Shown piece after piece: positions 52,111 to 62,488 of a stretch of DNA of 64,000 nucleotides. The DNA comes from Forficula auricularia. Lineage: Eukaryota > Arthropoda > Insecta > Dermaptera > Forficulidae. Position 1 is the first letter of the stretch; each line of letters starts with the position of its first letter. The notes below the pieces were generated by a model. It made no database searches. It was not told the origin of the DNA and was given only the letters and a program-made list of their open reading frames with translations. A program made the position numbers and the translations under genes. The stretch is taken from contig JALMQS010000099.1 in NCBI GenBank assembly GCA_024734495.1, positions 69,569,149 through 69,633,148 on the forward strand, given 5' to 3'.

Positions 52111-52830
52111 TTAAGGTAGTTGTTTCGCGACAATACTAGCAAAAAGTTAATGCTAGAGTATATAGGACAGACAATAAGGATTCATAGTTCATAAGGCCAA
52201 AACTTCTTGCTGTTTATGTACCAATTCTAGCCAATCCCGTGCTCGTTTGACAAATTTGGCACCATTTTAAGAGATTGAATATTTTTATATTAAAATGACA
52301 GATAAAATACATTTTAAATTTATATAAAATTCGTTTTGTTATTTTTTAACAAATGTAATCAACGGCTACATTACATCTTATGAAAATTATAATTTTGAAA
52401 AAATCTAGCGCATACATCTTTCGCTGATTAAATAAATGCGCTGTTGCCAAAATGTTTTTAGTGAGAATTTTTTTTATACATTTTTCATTATTTATTTCTT
52501 ATTATCTCAGAAACTGTGTTGTAACTATGAATCAAAATTGTCTTCAAATATGTATTGGTTATTGTTTAATGTTGGTTTAGTTTTTTATAAAAATGGTAAA
52601 AAGGGTTTCTTAATTATAATTAAATATGTATGTAAATTTTCCGATATCCCGTATAGTGTAATGTATAACAGTCTGAAAAACTCGATTTTTGAAATTAAAT
52701 ATCTCCGGAACTGTATTGTTCATAAATTTAGTTTTGCCAGCAATCGATGCAGAAGTATTTAAATAATAATAATATATCTAAATTTCAGAAAAATCCTAAG
52801 AAAACGCATTTGGAGGAACAACTACCTTAA
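52111..52830. mobile_element. TTAA-flanked MITE, copy 2 (SINE-free)
   Basis: TTAAGGTAGTTGTTTCGCGA to CAACTACCTTAA, inverse of 8274-9219. ACTAGCAAAAAGTTAATGCT at 52127-52146 is the uninterrupted site of the SINE at 9000. The open frame 52436-52762 is repeated with differences in copies 1 and 3 and carries no known domain. Confidence 0.85.
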
Positions 52831-53314
52831 AATGTGAAAAAATACATTTTAGGCTATAAAAATTTATTTATTTTTGTCGTCGGTGTGTCGGTCATCTGTT
52901 CGGATTCCGTTAGCCTCTATAACCCAAGAACATGTTTGCAAACAAATCGTTTCGAATGCAGAGTATTGATACGATTTAGGAATATTTTATAGAACAAATT
53001 CAAATTTTCAAATTCAAAGATCCTTTTGTCTGTAATAAAAATAATCTTTTCTTCGTTCCCTAAATTTGAATTTGTTATTAATTGTCTTTACACGGCCTCG
53101 TTGTGGTCTCGCCCCGGGTGAAGAGAAAATTATTTTCGATCTTTGGGGTCTGCGATCAATTGGGAGGCGCTGGAATAGTTAATTGTTTAATTATTTTATA
53201 GAACTTTCGGTTAAAAAATTCACAAAATGTCATTTTTTGAAAGGTTTTATTGAGATCTTAAGGCGTTGTAATGATTTGGACATATTAAATTGAAAGTTTT
53301 TGTGCCGAGAGTAG
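52831..53314. other. Non-coding DNA
   Basis: GC-richer near 53090-53170 (CGTTGTGGTCTCGCCCCGGG). No exon or repeat supported. Confidence 0.4.
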
Positions 53315-53500
53315 CAGAATTTTTATATATTGAAGGAGACAATAATAGAGTGTGTGTTCATAAATTAATTCCTGTTAATCCATTGTAATAGACTGATGAA
53401 GATGGCAAAGCCCACGATACTATAGTCTCGTTATAAATAAATAAAATGTATAATTACAGCAGAAGACACACTCTTTTATTGTCTCCTTCAATATAGATAT
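53315..53500 (+). mobile_element. Hammerhead-bearing element, family F2, copy 2
   Basis: TGAAGGAGACAATAATAGAG and GTGTGTGTTC at the left, and inverse GAAGACACACTCTTTTATTG, TCTCCTTCAATATA at the right, so it has its own inverted ends around one hammerhead-like motif. Confidence 0.65.
53393..53427 (+). ncRNA. Hammerhead-like motif, family F2
   Basis: CUGAUGA, extra A, stem II GAUGGGC-like (GGC AAA GCC), GAUA in place of GAAA, palindromic ACUAUAGU, GUC. One core change. Confidence 0.5.
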
Positions 53501-53624
53501 AAATAAATAAACAATCGGTGTTTTTCAAATTCATAATTTTTTAAATAAAACAAATTTCTGGTGATGGGTTCTATGTTATTAGTGGTTTTTCGGATTTCTC
53601 CGCGTAGATTTTTGAGGTTTTCTC

Positions 53625-53659
53625 GACGTTTCGTCTCCTCTTTTGGAGCCATTTTCAAG
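53625..53659 (-). ncRNA. U3-A8 hammerhead-like motif, family F11
   Basis: Stem I UCUC/GAGA, core UUGAAAA, extra U, stem II (GG)CUCC/GGAG(AC) with loop AAAAGA, GAAAC, ACGU, GUC. Like F9 it has U3 and A8 together. The plus-strand open frame 53561-53764 overlaps it and is not supported as a gene. Confidence 0.55.
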
Positions 53660-53764
53660 AGAGTGGATGAGTTATTTCCGAGGTCTCAGCATGGTTATCC
53701 AGGCTTTCTTTTTAGGAGTGTTTACAGATTGAATTTCTTCATTCTGAAGACAGGATTGGGATAG

Positions 53765-54149
53765 TTAGCTTTGGAGATTTATGAAGTTTTGGTTGTGGGT
53801 AATTGGTGAAATTCAAGGGTTAGAGGGTTATTGGTTTTACAATTTATTTATTTATTTATTTATTTAGATAATTTTACGGACTAGTAGTCCACTTACAAAA
53901 ATGTCAAATACGTGTATAATGAGTGTTATGTCAAGAAAAATAAAAAAAAAATTTTTTACAAAGAATTACAAAATAAAACATCAAAATCATATATAAACAA
54001 TGCAATAAAAAATACAATAATCTATATTCGAACAATAAGTATAATTAACAATAAAAGAACAATCACATGAAAATCATACAGAAAACAATAATGAAGGAAA
54101 AGCAAAAGATAAAAGAGAAACATACATAAATAGGTACATAATTCAGTAT
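53765..54149. other. AT-rich DNA
   Basis: (TTTA)n at 53843-53868; TTTTACGGACTAGTAGTCCA (a short palindrome) at 53872. No gene. Confidence 0.4.
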
Positions 54150-54375
54150 TACAATTCGATCTGTCACGGTCTCATCTTCGGCTAAGTTGTTTTTGATGGG
54201 TTTTTTGTTAATTGAAATAATTATTCACACGTGGTTGTTTGAATAAAAATTTATAATTACATTTTTATTCAATTTCCTTTTAATAATTAATTGGTTTTTT
54301 AATTTTATATCCCGCTAATAATTCATTACAAATATTATTATATATTAGAATTTTCCAATTTAATTAATTAAAGGT
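54150..54375 (+). mobile_element. Helitron-type 5' region relic, copy 3
   Basis: CGATCTGTCACGGTCTCATC, GGCTAAGTTGTTTTTGATGG, ACGTGGTTGTTTGAATAAAA: matches 33290-33480; the terminal GAGCAATTCTT part is absent. Confidence 0.55.
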
Positions 54376-54950
54376 ATTTTTCTATAAAATAATTTATTTC
54401 ATTCGCTTAAAAAATCCGACAATTCGAAGGATCGTGCCTCCTTCTTCAGGATTTAAAAAGTTCAACGAAAGAATAACCTCCGAGTATATTAATATTATTT
54501 TTAATTACAATAATAAAACTTGAGTAAGATACGAGGTAGGTTTCACAAAAAAAATCTCAATAGAAAATATTAATTCTTAGAACAACTTCTCCTCTTCCCC
54601 TACTTTCCCCTCACCACATACATTTAAATTTTTTTTTTGTGAAACCTACCTCGTATCTTACTCAAGTTTTATTATTATATTAAAATGTTTCACCTAGAAC
54701 CAACACCGAACTCCTTAAAAGTTATTTTTAATTACAATTACATTCAAAACTTTGTGGCCAGTACATACGTCTTGATGATGGCCATAGCGGGTGTAATAAA
54801 CGTTGGTAAAAATATAAATGAAGTTTTATTTTAATTTTATTTAATTTTGGCTGCGATTAAAAATCAACCTTTTTAACTTGAATTTAAAATCAAAAATAAT
54901 TTTAATTGAAGCAAAAATTACCGCTTGGTGTTCCAGGTACTTATAAAAAT
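54376..54950 (-). mobile_element. Hammerhead-bearing element, family F7, copy 2, with an F4-related insert
   Basis: Inverse of 50340-50660. The inner part is interrupted at about 54500-54725 by an element with inverse ends GAGTAAGATACGAGGTAGGT and ACCTACCTCGTATCTTACTC, plus GTTTCACCTAGAACCAACAC, i.e. the F4 family. TTTTTAATTACAAT flanks the insert on both sides (54491 and 54723), suggesting a target duplication. Confidence 0.7.
54418..54449 (-). ncRNA. Hammerhead-like motif, family F7
   Basis: CUGAAGA, extra A, stem II GGAGG/CCUUC (5 pairs with one G-U), GAAU, UGUC, stem I AAAUC/G(G)AUUU. Same GAAU change as 50610-50643. Confidence 0.5.
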
Positions 54951-55309
54951 GAAAAGTTGTGGCTTTTTGATCATGCCCACATTTTGAACAGTTAATCTTT
55001 AGAATCATATAAATTAAGTGTGAAATGGATTTTTCTAAATTCGGCCCCTAGCTACTTAAAATCTACTCATTTATCAGCAAAATTTCGAATAATGTAAGAA
55101 AAAAGATTAAACTTTTCAAGTATATTTTAAAAATTTATTTTCTCTCAAGTAATAAAAAAAAGTCGCTCATATTAAAAAAGAGAAATCGCATTATCTCGTG
55201 AGTAAAAAAATTCTTTTAAAAAAGATTAAACTTTTTCTTACATTATTTTTTTAAATTAATCATTTATGCAAAATTTAACTGGCCTAATAGCAAATAAAAT
55301 CTTGCGAAA
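54951..55309. other. AT-rich DNA
   Basis: No supported feature. Confidence 0.4.
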
Positions 55310-55790
55310 TGGTTCATTCCAGCCATAATATAATATAGAAGAGGCGAGATAGAGGGTAATAAGAATATGTATTTTTAGCGGGCAGTTGAGGCGGGGGAGG
55401 GGGCGGTGTGGCTGCGACAAGGACCCGAGGGCCATTTATCACCATTACGGAGTCATTTGGGGGCATTTAGGACCTCACTTTCTGCCAGCAGTGAATCAAT
55501 AGGCCATTTAGCGTGAAGGCTCCCTCGCCCCGCTTGAATGGGTTCCTAAACTCTCCACTTGGCGCTGTCATCGGGGGCCCCGGGGCTAATCTAGCGTGGT
55601 CCAAACTGTTGGTATTGTCCCCCCCCCCCCCCCAACTCCAGCTCCAGCAGCCACCCTCCCACCTGGAGCCTGAGCAATGAAATATTGTCCTCTTGTATTC
55701 TTTCATTCATGATTTCGTCCGGGAGATGCCGACAAGAGCGTTAATGGACCCCCTGATGCCTTTTTACTTCACAATCCACTTAATAAATAT
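55310..55790. other. Unique GC-rich island
   Basis: About 400 bp of unique GC-rich sequence in AT-rich DNA (GGCGGGGGAGGGGGCGGTGT, CATTTATCACCATTACGGAG, GCGCTGTCATCGGGGGCCCC, a C-run at 55620-55634). Frames on the minus strand have no family match and no splice pair. Best read as a candidate regulatory or conserved non-coding element. Confidence 0.45.
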
Positions 55791-56569
55791 ATGATATATA
55801 TATATCAATTTAAAGAGATATATATTTTCTTCTTTCACAAATTTGAAATGATCGTCAAAATAACCAGAACCAATTGTTGTCAAAATTTTTGTGAGCTGGA
55901 AATTGATTTCAAAAAGACCGAAAAAGAAGCACACACCTGGTTAAAAATGCGATTCACCGTTTCATTTAATAAATCATTAAATATATATAATAAAAGGTTA
56001 TAGTAAAAATTTTTGACAATTTTTAGAAAGGAATAATATTTATGCATTTTTTGAAAAGTGAAATGTGCGGTTGAGAAAGTAATAAAGGGTATAGAATTTG
56101 AATGATTTATTTATAAAGAGACTTAATAGTCAACCTTCTGCATTAGGAGTTTCGACCCTTGGTAATTAATGCATAAGGAATCGACTTGAATGCTAAAATG
56201 GTCATTAATTTTAATCTATTATTCAAGCAAAATAGTATTGTTACCGTCCAAATTCCTAATCAACCAGTGTGGTCGCCACACGACTTGCACATTCTCATTT
56301 ATTTGAATTCATTGCAACATTCCTAATTTACACATCTCCTTCGTTTATTTCAATCGGATTAAAATTTATACACGACTAATAACTCATAAGTACACCAATT
56401 AAAAAAATTGTTAGAGCCGTTTTTGAGAAAATAAATAAACAAAAAAAAACGAAAAATCTTTCATGTTAAAGCTCATTCCCAATGACAATATTTACTATTT
56501 TATACGTAGGGCAGAACAATAGCCCAGTTGCTAACACAACCCCCCAATGTGAAAGATTTATAAAGTTTA
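55791..56569. other. AT-rich DNA, nothing recognised
   Basis: An open frame at 55791-56003 lacks any resemblance. No repeat boundary supported. Confidence 0.45.
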
Positions 56570-56830
56570 GGGAAAGCGGTGTTGGTTTATAGTGAAACAT
56601 ATTAAACACAGGAATTATTTAACGGGTTATAGTGGTGTTTCACAAAGTGGAAATAAAATTTTAAAAATTAAAAAATCTTTTAAATTATTTTGGAGATTTT
56701 TTTATTTATCTTTATACATATTTCGGGCTATGAATGCTTCATCAGGAGGTTTAACAGAAAACTTTTTAAATTTTTTTTAATTTTATTTCCACTTTGTGAA
56801 ACACCACTATAACCCGTTAAATAATTCCCG
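56570..56830. mobile_element. F4 hammerhead element, copy 3
   Basis: GCGGTGTTGGTTTATAGTGA and AACAT, then inverse arms GGAATTATTTAACGGGTTAT / AACCCGTTAAATAATTCC and AGTGGTGTTTCACAAAGTGG / inverse, with a hammerhead-like motif in between. Confidence 0.7.
56713..56745 (-). ncRNA. Decayed hammerhead-like motif, family F4
   Basis: CUGAUGA and GAAA are kept with a near-palindromic AUAUGUAU, but stem II (AGCAUUC../AGCCC) and stem I are broken. Probably inactive. Confidence 0.4.
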
Positions 56831-56927
56831 TGTGAAAGATTTAGTTAAAATTTCAAGTTATTTCAAATAATCTTACTTTTTAACATATTATTTCTTACAC
56901 CTTTGTAAAAATATCTACTCTTATTAA

Positions 56928-57480
56928 ACGAGAAAAAATTGTTTATATATATATATATATATTTGTTTGTGTCTTAGTTCTATTTTGAAAACGCCTCTAC
57001 CAATTTTGATGAAACAAAATCTATTAATAAATTTTGAGGATGAGAAAGCAATCTGGCTAGGTCTGGACCTCCACAAATTTCATCTTAATTGATCTTTTCT
57101 TAATTAAAGTAATTATTGATAGATGAAAATCTCAATAAAAAAAGTTTGTTTACATTTTTTTCAATTATCTTTTATTTATTAATTGGTTTTTTTAATTTTA
57201 AAACCCACGAATACTTTATACCAAATATTGTTATATATTATAATTTGCCAATTTAATTGATTGAAATTCCTCTTATTAAAAAACACGGACTAATAATATT
57301 ATCGCAAGCTAGAAGATCAAGTACAGTCGATGGTGGGGAAGTAATCTCCGAAATCAAAGCCTCAAATACAATCTATACATTATTGCATGTAAAAAATTGC
57401 TTCAATAAAATTATTATTTATTATTTATTTAATTGATTAAAAAACTCGATAATTGTTATTTAATTTAAAAAAATAATTAT
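56928..57480 (+). mobile_element. Helitron-type repeat, GAGCAATTC variant, copy 1
   Basis: TTAAACGAGAAAAAATTGTT, (TA)n at 56943-56962, CTACCAATTTTGATGAAACA, GAGAAAGCAATCTGGCTAGG, GATTGAAATTCCTCTTATTA, ACAGTCGATGGTGGGGAAGT. Second copy at 58138-58760. Includes an inverse copy of the 225-bp unit tandem at 5333. Confidence 0.65.
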
Positions 57481-57499
57481 ACGGACTTCATTTATATAC

Positions 57500-57690
57500 C
57501 TATGTACACATAATCTGTGGACCACTAGAAAGCTAGAAATGCAAAAACTGGGTGTGGGGTGAGGATGGATGTGGTGTGCAGATGTGGGAGATCCGGGATG
57601 GTGCGGGGTTGGGGTGGGGTGGGGCGGAGTGGAGGTGACGGTGTGGGGTGCAGTGGTAGGGGCGAGGTGCGTGTTTTGGGAGTGGGTGTA

Positions 57691-57725
<35 letters not shown>

Positions 57726-57770
57726 TTTTTTAATTTGGTTACCGTGCATCGCTCGGTGGCTCCAGGTACT
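57500..57770 (+). repeat. G-rich Helitron-related repeat, copy 3
   Basis: CACATAATCTGTGGACCACT, AAATGCAAAAACTGGGTGTG, G-rich block, (TA)n at 57694-57722, then ACCGTGCATCGCTCGGTGGC, TCCAGGTACTA. Frames over the G-rich part are compositional. Confidence 0.65.
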
Positions 57771-58137
57771 ATTAGAAAAGGCAGAAAGAAATTCTACTCT
57801 TTTCGCCCTGATAACGGTAGACCCTAAATCCTACGCAGCTTTCAAGGATAGGTGACGAATTGATTGCCTATATTCAGGCGTATGGTGAGTACAAAGGTGT
57901 AATTATTTTAGGAATAATCTGAATGTTTTTCAAAATTGTTTAGGAATAACCTAAACAAATTTAAGTATAGATATAATATATCTATTCGTCTTTGTATAGC
58001 CATTCAGAGGCTAATCGAATTAAGTCGATAACTACTTAAACCTAAGATTAAGATTGGTGTTCATGTCAGCCACCAGGCGCATAACTAACATATAGAAATT
58101 TTGTTAACCTCAAAATATCAAATCTTATCTTATCTTA
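57771..58137. other. Non-coding DNA
   Basis: No supported gene; (TCTTA)n at 58122-58142. Confidence 0.4.
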
Positions 58138-58208
58138 TCTTATTAAACGAGCAAAAATTGTTTGTATATTTATATATATATATTTATTTATATGTATATT
58201 TATTTATA

Positions 58209-58252
<44 letters not shown>

Positions 58253-58760
58253 CTATGATTGTTCTATTTTGAAAACGGCTTTACCAATTTTGATGAAACA
58301 AATTCTATTAACAAGTTTTGAGGATGAGAAAGCAATCTGGCTAGGTCTGACCTCGACAAATTTAATCTTAATTGATCTTTTCTTAATTAAAGTAATTATT
58401 GACAGATGAAAATCTCAATAAAAAAGTTTGTTTACATTTTTTTCAATTATCTTTTATTTTTAATTAGTTTTTTAATTTTAAAACCCAGTAATAGGTTATA
58501 ACAAATTTTAATATATTATCTTAAAATTAGGAATTTATTGTTTGGGTGGAAGGAGTCGGATTAGAAGGACAATATGGAATTGAAATAATTATCGGAAAAG
58601 AGGTTTTTGTATTTAATTAGTTTTTTCCTCTTATTAAATACAAGGACAAAAAAGATGATCAAGGACAGTCGATGGTGGAGAAGCAATCTCCGGAGTCGAA
58701 GCTCAAATATGTATACATTAATTCATGTAAAATAATTGGTTCAATAAATATATTAAAAAA
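58138..58760 (+). mobile_element. Helitron-type repeat, GAGCAATTC variant, copy 2
   Basis: TTAAACGAGCAAAAATTGTT, long (TA)n at 58208-58250, GGCTTTACCAATTTTGATGA, GCAATCTGGCTAGGTCTGAC, then the inverse 225-bp unit (TTTTCCTCTTATTAAATACA, AAGGACAGTCGATGGTGGAG). Confidence 0.65.
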
Positions 58761-59275
58761 TAAACTGCAACGGATCGTTGCTAAACTTTATCCAAATTCA
58801 TTTGAAATATTAATATGTTTGTTCCTTTATTATTAATCAGATATCATTTGCAATTTATAGTTCATATTGACATTAATTCAAAAATAATTCTCATTTAATA
58901 GTCGAGGAATAACCATTCTACATTGGATTTTTGATATTTCGATTATTATTGTAACCATTGCTGAAGACTTGGAGGAATCGACTTAAAATCAAAAATAACG
59001 ATCGATTCTCATCTAATACTAGAGGAATAACCTTATTGCATTCCATTTTTGATGTTTTGACTATTAATGGCAACCTCTTCTCAAGCTTGAGTTGTTTACC
59101 AAAAAAGAATTTAGTCTTTTTGATTTTAGGTCTATTCTTCCACGTTTTCAGTAGAGGTTTCCATTAATAGTCAAAACATCAAAAATGGAATGCAATAAGG
59201 TTATTCCTCAAGTATTAGATGAGAATCAATCACTATTTTTGGTTTAAAGTCGATTCTTCTATGTCTTCAGCAAAG
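58761..59275. repeat. Helitron-associated segment and a palindrome (58963-59275)
   Basis: 58761-58920 has GCAACGGATCGTTGCTAAAC, TTTGTTCCTTTATTATTAAT as at 17310. 58963-59275 is a palindrome: AATCGACTTAAAATCAAAAA, ATTGCATTCCATTTTTGATG, TTTTGACTATTAATGG and inverses. Confidence 0.65.
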
Positions 59276-59419
59276 GTAAGGGATAAGAAAACAACGCAGT
59301 TGCTATGGTTACTTATAAAATTTCTTCCCAAATTTTTAGCATTTCACAGAGAGAAGCATATCCATTCTTAATTAAGCAAGGCTAAATGAGCTATATTAAA
59401 ATGTTCAAATGAATAAATT

Positions 59420-60000
59420 TTAAAGAATTTAAAAAATTAAAAAGTACTATCATACTCTGGAGTAAAGTACTTTAAAATATAATTTTACTAAAAACTTTAT
59501 TTAACCTTTTTTGTGGTCCCCAAGGTACTTAATTAGGATATTAAATTTAATCAAAATTGGTTAAGTCATTTTCAAGATATTTAGAAAAAACTAAAAAAGT
59601 ACTGAAATAAAGTACTAATGTTTGTGGGCCGATATGTACCAAAAACTAATCAGCGCTTCATTTTATTAAACTAATGGTAGGTTTTCAATTTCATTTCAAT
59701 CGGTGCAACGGTGTGGAAAAAATCGTGGGCCAAAAAAACGATAACATACATCCATCCATCCATACATACATCCATCCGCACGCACTAAATGAAAAAATCG
59801 CACTTTTTGGCCTCTCGACGAGACCCCTTGTAATTTTTGGCAAAACCGTCACGTTCTAAAATTCAACCTAATTGAATACTACAATTTGTGACTTTAATTG
59901 AGTCCATGGGTTCCGTAGTCTTTACCTGAGGACCCTTTGAAGCCACACTTGCCCCGAGAGCGATTACAATACTTTACCCATGCTTTGCATTGGATAAAGT
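59420..60000 (-). repeat. ACTTTATCCAATGC family, copy 3
   Basis: Inverse of 11956-12375: AATCAGCGCTTCATTTTATT, CGGTGCAACGGTGTGGAAAA, (CATC)n/(CATA)n at 59750-59775, TTGGCAAAACCGTCACGTTC, ACCCATGCTTTGCATTGGAT. The most complete copy. Confidence 0.75.
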
Positions 60001-60239
60001 AAAAAAATATTGTTTGTTTTTAATTAAAAGGTGTCTAAATCATAACATTACAGGTGTGTTTACAAATAAAGTGGTTGAAGTGGCTTTTTTTTATATAACT
60101 TGAAAAGAAATCTTATTTAATTTTATGTTTTTATTTCAGATCCTATACGATTATTATTTTTTTTATTATTATTTTCCTATTTATTTTTTTATAATGTTTA
60201 TCAATATGAACGAATGTGGGCAAATTGGTGTACGAATAA
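60001..60239. other. AT-rich DNA
   Basis: No supported feature. Confidence 0.4.
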
Positions 60240-60394
60240 ACAAATATACACATAATATGTAGACCATTAGAAAGCTAGAAATGCAAAAACTGGGTGCGGG
60301 GTGGGGTGCACTGGTGGGGGGCGAGATGTGTGGTTTCGGGAGGGGGGGGGGTCAGGGGCTACCGTGCATAGCTCGGTGGCTCCAAGTACTTCAT
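60240..60394 (+). repeat. G-rich Helitron-related repeat, copy 4 (short)
   Basis: ACACATAATATGTAGACCAT, AGAAATGCAAAAACTGGGTG, G-rich block, ACCGTGCATAGCTCGGTGGC, TCCAAGTACTT. Confidence 0.6.
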
Positions 60395-60692
60395 TATTAT
60401 ATCAGAAACTGTGTTTTTGTTAAAAAATGTATTAGTTATTGTTTAATGTTGGTTTAGTTTTTTATATCAATGGTAAGAAGAGTTTCTTAATTATAATTAA
60501 ATATGTACCAGTAAACTTTCCGATATCCCGTATAGTGCAATGTATAAGAGTCTGAAAAACTCTATCTTTGGAATTTAATATCTCCAGAACTAAATTGTTC
60601 ATTAATTTAGTTTTGCCACCAATCGATGCACAAGTATTTAAATAATAATTTGTCTAGATTTCACAAAAAATCCTAAGAAATCACTACCTTAC
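60395..60692 (+). mobile_element. TTAA-flanked MITE, copy 3 (right part)
   Basis: TCAGAAACTGTGTTTTTGTT, TTATTGTTTAATGTTGGTTT, TCCGATATCCCGTATAGTGC to CACTACCTTA: matches 52500-52830. Confidence 0.75.
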
Positions 60693-61090
60693 TGATGACT
60701 ATATATGGTATTTACTAAAGACTTGGTCATAAAAGAAAATAATATGAATGGTTTTGAATCCTTCATTTTATACCCAAAGAAACAGAGTAGAAAACTAAGA
60801 TTGGAATAATTGTAAAGGGAGGTTGTTACCTGGTGTGTGGCCACCTGGCCGGCAGGGGATTAATTTCCATCCAGTTCTGGTGGGGGTAGGATAATGAGGA
60901 GAGAGAATATGGCGTATCGGGGCTCAAGGGCCAATAAACGACGGCCTGGTCAACGCCCCATCCCGCCCCGCGCCCGCGGCCATCGCAATTGGATATGCCG
61001 CCTCGGTGCTCAGTACCGGGTACTTTTACCAGAATATGTTAGTAATTCCCCCTCTTTCAATGGATTTCTTCACGTTGCGCTCTAATAGCC
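60693..61090. other. Unique GC-rich island with a possible minus-strand exon
   Basis: 60830-61090 is unique and GC-rich. At 60835-60881, minus strand, CCTACCCCCACCAG precedes and GTAACAACC follows a 47-nt stretch with two open frames (one reads NWMEINPLPARWPHT). The sites are weaker than those of the two exon calls, and the GC-rich island continues past them, so I list it as possible only. Homeodomain-like GGATTAA and ATAAACGACGGCC are also present. Confidence 0.35.
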
Positions 61091-61244
61091 AGTGAAAGGG
61101 TCTCTCACTGCGAACATTTACATAAGATTATTTAAAATAATATACAAATAAATTAGAGGAGAAATCGTTTAGGAATATGCGTTTCGCAAATTTTAACAAT
61201 TAGTAAATGGTTAAGGAAGAAAAGTTGAAACTTGACTCAATGCT
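61091..61244. other. AT-rich DNA
   Basis: No supported feature. Confidence 0.4.
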
Positions 61245-62290
61245 AGTTTATTATATTAAATGAGCAATTCTTATATATATATATATATCCAATCGACCGA
61301 ATGTTTTCTACATTTGATTCAATCGCGAATCTAATGTAGGGAATTTTTGTCAAATATTGAGTGAAAATAATATTTGAACTTATATATTTTTAACTTGAAA
61401 TAATGATATTAAATAAATTTTATAATTTTTCTCATTAATATATGAAAGAATAATTGATACGTCAACGAGAATTATTTTGACCGCGCTTATTTGAAAAATA
61501 TATTTTTATCTCGCAAGACTACTGCGGATTACGCTATTGGAGTCTGCGGAGTATTAAGTCTGGACCAAGAGAGAAAAAGATGTGATCCACTTAGCTACAA
61601 TCCAACGTCATTTCGCGTATAGCCCGCTAGACATTCGGATGGATCACCAAGTGAATTTGAAATCTCAGATGTTATATATTCGATCTCCCCATTAATGGCA
61701 GGCATCTAACATACATGCTAATAGATCTAGCGCTCTGGACTGGGAGATCGAATATATAACATCTGAGATTTCAAATTCACTTGGTGATCCATCCGAATGT
61801 CTAGCGGGCTATACGCGAAATGACGTTGGATTGTAGCTAAGTGGATTACATCTTTTTCTCTCTTGGTCCAGACTTAATACTCCGCAGACTCCAATAGCGT
61901 AATCCGCAGTAGTCTCGCGAGATAAAAATATCTTTTTCAAATCAGCGCGGTCAAAATAATTCTCGTTGACGTATCAATTATTCTTTGATATATTAATGAG
62001 AAAAATTATAAAATATATCCAATCGGTTTCTCAAAAACGGCTCTAACGATTTGGATCAAATTCATGGGTTAGAGGGGTTTGTGTTGGCAATTCGATCTGT
62101 CACGGTCTCATCTTCGGCTAAGATGTTTTTAATGGGTTTTTTGTTAATTGAAATAATTATTCACAGGTGGTTGTCTCGAAAAAAAAAAATGTATATTTAC
62201 ATTTATTTATTAACTGGTTTTTTAATTTTAAATTCCACTAATAGATCATTACAAATATTATTATATATTAATAAGTTGTTGTAGGGAAAC
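61245..62290 (+). mobile_element. Helitron-type 5' region, copy 4, split by a foldback
   Basis: 61250-61310 has TTAAATGAGCAATTCTTATA, (TA)n, CCAATCG; the element resumes at about 62014 with ATATATCCAATCGGTTTCTC, AAAAACGGCTCTAACGATTT and CTGTCACGGTCTCATCTTCG. ATATATCCAATCG present on both sides of the inserted 0.7 kb is probably its target duplication. Confidence 0.65.
61415..62013. repeat. Long inverted repeat, ~275-bp arms
   Basis: Arms 61415-61689 and 61742-62013 are nearly identical inverses (TTGATACGTCAACGAGAATT, GATTACGCTATTGGAGTCTG, AGTCTGGACCAAGAGAGAAA, CCAACGTCATTTCGCGTATA, TTCACTTGGTGATCCATCC-type) around a 52-bp loop. Arms are GC-richer than the surroundings and not seen elsewhere in the window. 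The insertion spans about 61311-62013 including ~100 bp outside the left arm. No coding. Confidence 0.85.
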
Positions 62291-62333
62291 CAGAGTACAA
62301 TAGCTTATGCAAATTAATTTTATTTTTTGCCAA

Positions 62334-62362
62334 TGTTTCGTCAAATTTGTTGACTTCCTCAA
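62334..62362 (-). ncRNA. Hammerhead-like motif, family F6, left arm
   Basis: Core UUGAGGA (C3 to U), extra A, stem II GUCAA/UUUGAC, GAAAC, AUU triplet then GGC. Stem I partner is degraded. Confidence 0.45.
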
Positions 62363-62457
62363 CTTTTCAATCTGTTCGATGACTGGTCTATATGTGTTTG
62401 CTAAGAATGAATATTAATAAAATGATAAATATGCAAAGAAGCTAATTTGTTTGAGCC

Positions 62458-62488
62458 CTGAGGAAGTCAACAATGTTGACAAAACGTT
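62458..62488 (+). ncRNA. Hammerhead-like motif, family F6, right arm
   Basis: Stem I GCC/GGC, core CUGAGGA, extra A, stem II GUCAAC/GUUGAC (loop AAU), AAAAC in place of GAAAC, ACGU, U at the cleavage position. Between the two arms every core base is represented. Confidence 0.5.

Noticed and set aside
53561..53764. 67-residue Arg/Phe-rich plus-strand frame
   Set aside because: Overlaps the F11 hammerhead-like motif on the other strand and shows no domain or coding bias I can support.
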